From positions 1-10,585 of the forward strand of contig CALKVB010000557.1 of the NCBI GenBank assembly GCA_937996605.1: a stretch of 10,585 bases of DNA. Direction: 5' to 3'. A model generated the notes under the pieces. The model did not search any database. It was not told the origin of the DNA and was given only the letters and a program-made list of their open reading frames with translations. The position numbers and the translations under genes were made by a program. The stretch is from an uncultured Oxalobacteraceae bacterium (GTDB taxonomy: Bacteria > Pseudomonadota > Gammaproteobacteria > Burkholderiales > Burkholderiaceae_D). This document shows positions 7,152 through 10,585 of the stretch, piece by piece; the stretch's first letter is position 1, and each line of letters opens with the position of its first letter.

Positions 7152-7901
7152 CTAGAAGTAAATCGGGCAGCTCATCACACGATGTTCTGGTCCGCGAACG
7201 TCATAGGTGCGGCCAGGCTGTGGTGCGACGACACAGAATTCACCGCGAGGCGTTTTTACACGTGTCATACGTGAGCCATCAGGGCGCATTTCCTCTTTGG
7301 TTTGGATCTCCCGTGCGGGAGCATCTTCTAATAAGTTTTGCGCAAACCTTTCCATCGTACTGAGTTCCTTCTTGGTACTCAGCCAACGCTTAACTGGCAG
7401 CTCAGATTCGACTTGTTTCCATGCTTTGCCAGCATCGATTCGGTAGCGTTCACGCTCACTGGTGCTAGGCCTAATGTTGGAAGGCGAACTTGTTTTCGGT
7501 GGTAAGGTGGCGAAGGGATCTAAGGCTGGATCGACGGTGATGTCCTCTTTAGGTTTTTCGTTTGTTAATGGGGGCGATACTTGACTTCTAAGCTCATCGC
7601 TAACGGTTGGGGTTCTTGTTTTTTCCTTCGAAGCTACCGTTTTTTCACGATCGATTTGATTATTTTCTTGCTTCGTTTCCCTTGTTTCCCTTGTTTCTGC
7701 GGTGATGGGTACTGGGATTAGTCTCAATAGTAATGCGGAGCCCTGCTGACGAAGGGTAGGGAAACTCTCAGTCTTAAATACGGCATATAAAATCAACGTG
7801 TGTAGACTTAAAATCAGCAGTAAGGAGATGCCGCGCTTTTGAAACTTATCGCTGAATGCGAGATGCGGTGGTTTTTGCAGTGTCCCTGAGATCATGTTCA
7901 T
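7152..7901 (-). CDS. Unrecognised single-pass membrane protein with C-terminal two-cysteine motif (second of a pair)
   Basis: I do not recognise this 249-residue protein. It has a short N-terminal tail with basic residues, one strong membrane helix (about 24-42), a long polar Thr/Glu/Lys/Pro-rich stretch (about 60-150) likely to be disordered, a helical charged segment (about 150-195), and a compact C-terminal block: DGSRMTRV 208-215, Cys223, APQPGRTY 226-233, PEHRV 238-242, Cys245. The C-terminal block would be periplasmic if the basic tail stays inside, and the two cysteines could form a disulfide. The same block ends the upstream gene, so the two are paralogues. The ATG at 7901 follows the upstream stop by 27 bases with no good ribosome site; a second ATG lies two codons in. 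The layout resembles TonB (anchor plus Pro-rich spacer), but the C-terminus is not TonB-like. Probably an envelope protein; function unknown. Confidence 0.72.
   Translation of the reverse strand: MNMISGTLQKPPHLAFSDKFQKRGISLLLILSLHTLILYAVFKTESFPTLRQQGSALLLRLIPVPITAETRETRETKQENNQIDREKTVASKEKTRTPTVSDELRSQVSPPLTNEKPKEDITVDPALDPFATLPPKTSSPSNIRPSTSERERYRIDAGKAWKQVESELPVKRWLSTKKELSTMERFAQNLLEDAPAREIQTKEEMRPDGSRMTRVKTPRGEFCVVAPQPGRTYDVRGPEHRVMSCPIYF
7675..7692 (-). repeat. Two tandem 9-bp units in the linker of the second membrane protein
   Basis: GTTTCCCTT occurs twice in a row, and GTTTC follows as a partial third copy. On the coding strand it adds repeated Glu-Thr-Arg triplets to the disordered linker (residues 69-76). 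The exact in-frame repeat suggests recent slippage; linker length is probably free to vary. Confidence 0.7.
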
Positions 7902-7928
7902 TTCTATGGTTCGCCGTTATCTGTTTCG

Positions 7929-8606
7929 TCAATTACGGGGGCAAAATACACGACGTACCTCTGGCTGTGCCAAGTACGTACGGCCAGGGTCTGGCGCTTT
8001 GTAGCAATTGCCGTTGATCTTGGTAATGCGAGAGCCATCACTCAATGTATAACTCTCTTCTTGTGGGCCGCGCGCCACTCCTGCCTTTTCAATTTTGCTG
8101 GCTAGTTCATCCCATTTATCTTTGTAGGGATAGTTCTGCTTTTCCCAATATTCTCGCACCAATTGATTGGGTGGTTTTGCTGCTTGTGCCTTACGTTCGT
8201 CTTGAGCCCATTCACGTTCTAAGCCTTTCGTCAGAGCTTTGACATCACGATTGATGGGATGGTTCTCGTCTTTTGTATGATGATCGTTTTGCTGTACGTT
8301 GCTCGAGGATATCTCATGTTGAACAGTGGCAGTTGGAGCACCTGTTGGCGTTTGTTTTGTGATCTCATGTTTCTTTTTGTTGAAGAGCGCGTTGAATTCA
8401 TTTGAAGCAGTATTGAGCACTGATTTGTTTTGTCTTTGAGTGACAACAGGCTTAATGAAGAACATATCATTTTTACGTAGCTCTTGTTTCTGCAAGATGT
8501 TCGGTGCATCTTGCAGCAAACGCCACATCGCCAATAAATGTATCAAGCCCACCAGTGTAAGCAATGCAGATCGATTAAAGTTTGAATGAACCTGATTAAC
8601 TTGCAT
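7929..8606 (-). CDS. Unrecognised single-pass membrane protein with C-terminal two-cysteine motif (first of a pair)
   Basis: I do not recognise this protein. From the ATG at 8606 it has 225 residues: a short tail, one membrane helix (about 13-31), a polar linker (about 40-125) rich in Gln, Asn, Thr and Lys, a charged helical segment (about 125-178), then the block shared with the next gene: DGSRITKI 190-197, Cys201, APDPGRTY 204-211, PEVRRV 215-220, Cys222, CP near the end. The frame stays open to an ATG at 8801, which would give 290 residues. That start would overlap the first codon of the divergent mrcA gene and use up the shared promoter region, and the added residues look unlike a protein N-terminus, so I prefer 8606. 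The 8606 start has no clear ribosome site, so it is uncertain. It forms an operon with the next gene, ending at the terminator near 7030. Confidence 0.68.
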   Translation of the reverse strand: MQVNQVHSNFNRSALLTLVGLIHLLAMWRLLQDAPNILQKQELRKNDMFFIKPVVTQRQNKSVLNTASNEFNALFNKKKHEITKQTPTGAPTATVQHEISSSNVQQNDHHTKDENHPINRDVKALTKGLEREWAQDERKAQAAKPPNQLVREYWEKQNYPYKDKWDELASKIEKAGVARGPQEESYTLSDGSRITKINGNCYKAPDPGRTYLAQPEVRRVFCPRN

Positions 8607-8636
8607 GGGTGGTGGCAGCTTTGGTCTAAACGCGAG

Positions 8637-8665
8637 AGCATATTGAAGACCATCAAAGTCACCAA
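8637..8665 (-). promoter_or_regulatory. Candidate promoter of the membrane-protein operon
   Basis: On the minus strand, TTGGTG (8665-8660) and TATGCT (8642-8637) are 17 bases apart, each sharing three to four bases with the sigma-70 boxes. The -10 box ends about 30 bases before the ATG at 8606, which fits that start. If real, it excludes the longer 290-residue reading. Confidence 0.25.
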
Positions 8666-8734
8666 CAGCGCTGAAATTTGCAGCGAAACACGCGCTACAT
8701 AGTACTAACATACGGTACCTCAGCAATAAAGACC

Positions 8735-8762
8735 TTGCGTAGTTCACACAGCGGTTTACACT
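8735..8762 (+). promoter_or_regulatory. Candidate promoter of mrcA
   Basis: TTGCGT (8735-8740) and TACACT (8757-8762) are separated by 16 bases, a partial match to sigma-70 boxes. The implied transcript start near 8769 leaves about 30 bases before the mrcA ATG. It lies back to back with the minus-strand candidate promoter in the same spacer. Confidence 0.25.
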
Positions 8763-8799
8763 AGGCGTTTTCGATACTGAGCCTCGTGGCCTAAACTTC

Positions 8800-10585
8800 A
8801 TGATGAAATGGTTATTTGCCGGACTCGCTGGGATTCTGGCTCTGATTCTCGGCTTGTTAGCTTATGTTTACCTAATCTTGGTGCCAGATTTGCCACCGAT
8901 TACTGCAGTGACCGATTACAAACCTAAGATACCCTTGCGTATCTATACTGCAGACAATACCTTGATCGGCGAATTTGGCGAAGAGCATCGCGACTTTGTT
9001 CCGATCAAAGATATTCCCGATACCATGAAAAAAGCGATCTTAGCGGTCGAAGACGCACGTTTTTACGAACATCATGGCGTCGACTATATTGGCATGGCAC
9101 GTGCTGTGGTTTCGACTGCGACGGGTGCGCCTCAAGGTGGCGGCACCATCACCATGCAAGTAGCGCGTAACTTTTTCTTAACCCGGGAGCGCACAGTATC
9201 ACGCAAATTACGTGAAATTTTACTGGCACGTCGTATTGAAGATGCTTTGACTAAGGATCAGATTCTCGAGTTGTATATGAATCAAATCTATCTCGGACAA
9301 CGTACGCACGGTTTTTCCAGTGCCGCACGTATTTATTTTAATAAGTCGATGAAGGAGCTGAGTATCGCGGAAGCAGCTATGTTGGCTGGTATTCCAAAGA
9401 ACCCTGCACGTCATAATCCTGCTGTGAATTTTGAACGTGCCAAAGAACGGCAGTTGGTAGTCTTGAAAAGCATGGAACGCCATAAATACATTACTGAATC
9501 GCAGTATGACGTGGCAAGTAAAGAGCGTTTACATGTCACTAAGGTGCCAAGCTTTGAATCACATGCCGCCTATGTAGCTGAGATGGTGCGCCAGAGTATA
9601 TATGCGCAATTTAAAGAAGACACTTATACCGCGGGAATTAAAGTCATCACGACGATTGATCGTGATGAGCAAGAGGCGGCTTATGAATCCTTACGTCGTA
9701 ATGTGCTCACTTACGATCAACGACACGGATATCGTGGGCCGGAAGCATTTATCGATTTGCCGAGCGATGCAAACCAACGTGACGATGCAATCGATGAATT
9801 TCTCCAGAAATTTCCCGCAAGTGAAGGCTTAATCTCCGGTGTGGTGACTGAAGCAACGCCAAAGTTGATTAAGGCGGATCTGGCAACAGGCGAATCGATA
9901 CAGATCACTGGTGAAGGCTTGCGCCTGGCTAACGCAGCTTTGCAAGCAAAAGCCAATCGAGATCTGAAAATCCGCCCAGGTGCCTTGATTCGCGTAATGC
10001 AAGATGCGAAAGGGAATTGGTCGGTAACCCAATCGCCAGAGGTGGATGCAGCTTATGTCTCCTTGAACGCGCAAAACGGTGCTTATCGCGCCATGGTCGG
10101 TGGTTTTGATTTTAATCGTAAGAAGTTTAATCACGTGACTAGCGCTTGGCGTCAACCAGGCTCTTCGATCAAACCATTTATTTACTCAGCAGCGCTAGAA
10201 AAAGGTTTTTATCCTTCTACTCTGATTAATGATGTGCAGTTATCGAGTACCACGGAAGAAGATTTGAAATGGGATCCACGTAACGATGATGGTAAGTATG
10301 ACGGCCCCATCGAAATGCAACGCGCACTGGCAATGTCGAAGAACGTTGTGTCTGTGCGTATTTTGAAAAATATCGGTGCAGGTTATGGACGTGATTACTT
10401 GCCGCGTTTTGGTTTTGATCAAAATAAACATCCGATTAATTTGACGCTCGCTTTAGGTACAGGTTCGGTTACGCCTTTACAATTGGCCGGCGCTTATGCG
10501 GTGTTTGCTAATGGCGGTTATCAAGTTAAACCGTGGTTGATCGATAAGGTGATTGATGCCAAAGGTACTATTTTATTCCAAGCCA
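8800..10585 (+). CDS. mrcA: Penicillin-binding protein 1A (bifunctional peptidoglycan synthase), 3' end missing
   Basis: The visible 595 residues are the start of a class A penicillin-binding protein, usually about 770-850 residues. It polymerises lipid II into glycan strands and cross-links them in the periplasm. An N-terminal membrane anchor (about 5-27) precedes the glycosyltransferase (GT51) domain: catalytic Glu84 in EDARFYEHHG, GGGTITMQ 113-120 (Gly where Ser is common), RKLREILLARRIE 135-147 and ILELYMNQIYLG 155-166. An OB-like insert follows (roughly 330-425). The transpeptidase has SSIK with nucleophile Ser455 and Lys458, SKN 513-515 and a GTGSVTPLQ segment. The KTG motif lies beyond the window edge. 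Two ATGs in a row (8800, 8803) can start it, giving MMKW or MKW; neither has a clear ribosome site, but the N-terminus fits betaproteobacterial PBP1A. It is divergent from the unrecognised membrane-protein operon. Confidence 0.95.
   Translation, partial: MMKWLFAGLAGILALILGLLAYVYLILVPDLPPITAVTDYKPKIPLRIYTADNTLIGEFGEEHRDFVPIKDIPDTMKKAILAVEDARFYEHHGVDYIGMARAVVSTATGAPQGGGTITMQVARNFFLTRERTVSRKLREILLARRIEDALTKDQILELYMNQIYLGQRTHGFSSAARIYFNKSMKELSIAEAAMLAGIPKNPARHNPAVNFERAKERQLVVLKSMERHKYITESQYDVASKERLHVTKVPSFESHAAYVAEMVRQSIYAQFKEDTYTAGIKVITTIDRDEQEAAYESLRRNVLTYDQRHGYRGPEAFIDLPSDANQRDDAIDEFLQKFPASEGLISGVVTEATPKLIKADLATGESIQITGEGLRLANAALQAKANRDLKIRPGALIRVMQDAKGNWSVTQSPEVDAAYVSLNAQNGAYRAMVGGFDFNRKKFNHVTSAWRQPGSSIKPFIYSAALEKGFYPSTLINDVQLSSTTEEDLKWDPRNDDGKYDGPIEMQRALAMSKNVVSVRILKNIGAGYGRDYLPRFGFDQNKHPINLTLALGTGSVTPLQLAGAYAVFANGGYQVKPWLIDKVIDAKGTILFQA

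Noticed and set aside
7124..7446. Plus-strand open frames opposite the second membrane-protein gene.
   Set aside because: They lie antisense to a better supported coding frame and show no protein-like features; they are shadows of it.
7152..7901. TonB-like protein, based on the N-terminal anchor and Pro-rich linker.
   Set aside because: The C-terminal block has two cysteines and a PGRTY core and lacks the conserved TonB C-terminal pattern; no ExbB/ExbD genes or receptor lie nearby.

Overview
The window looks like chromosomal DNA from a betaproteobacterium, most likely Burkholderiales/Oxalobacteraceae. This is inferred from the betaproteobacterial-looking class A penicillin-binding protein and the moderate GC content; no rRNA or other strong marker is present to prove it.

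Layout: (1) 1-1407 (+) is the C-terminal two thirds of a prolyl-oligopeptidase-family (S9A) serine peptidase whose 5' end lies outside the window. (2) 1500-3251 and 3241-5058 (+) are two overlapping half-transporter genes that match MdlA and MdlB. Together they encode a heterodimeric ABC exporter with one canonical and one degenerate ATP site. (3) 5059-5356 is a spacer holding the first 17-18 codons of an IS3-family OrfA, cut off at a strong hairpin with a U-rich tail. (4) 5357-6736 (+) encodes an exported S41-type (tricorn/CtpA-like) peptidase with an unassigned N-terminal domain. (5) 6737-7151 has no credible gene. It holds a 109-bp element bounded by 14-bp perfect inverted repeats and, separately, a hairpin that reads as an intrinsic terminator for the minus-strand genes. 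(6) 8606-7929 and 7901-7152 (-) are two consecutive unrecognised genes for single-pass membrane proteins. They share a C-terminal motif with two cysteines around an AP-x-PGRTY core, so they are diverged paralogues. (7) 8800-10585 (+) is the start of penicillin-binding protein 1A, divergent from the pair and running off the right edge before the KTG motif.

How the parts fit: the transporter pair and PBP1A are ordinary housekeeping genes. The stretch from about 5060 to 8800 looks accessory: a transposase remnant, an orphan exported peptidase, a structured intergenic element, and an unrecognised two-gene membrane operon directly divergent from PBP1A. The least explained items are the paralogous membrane pair (possibly cell-envelope related, from position and topology only) and the 109-bp inverted-repeat element. 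No tRNA, rRNA, CRISPR array, complete insertion sequence or replication origin was seen.
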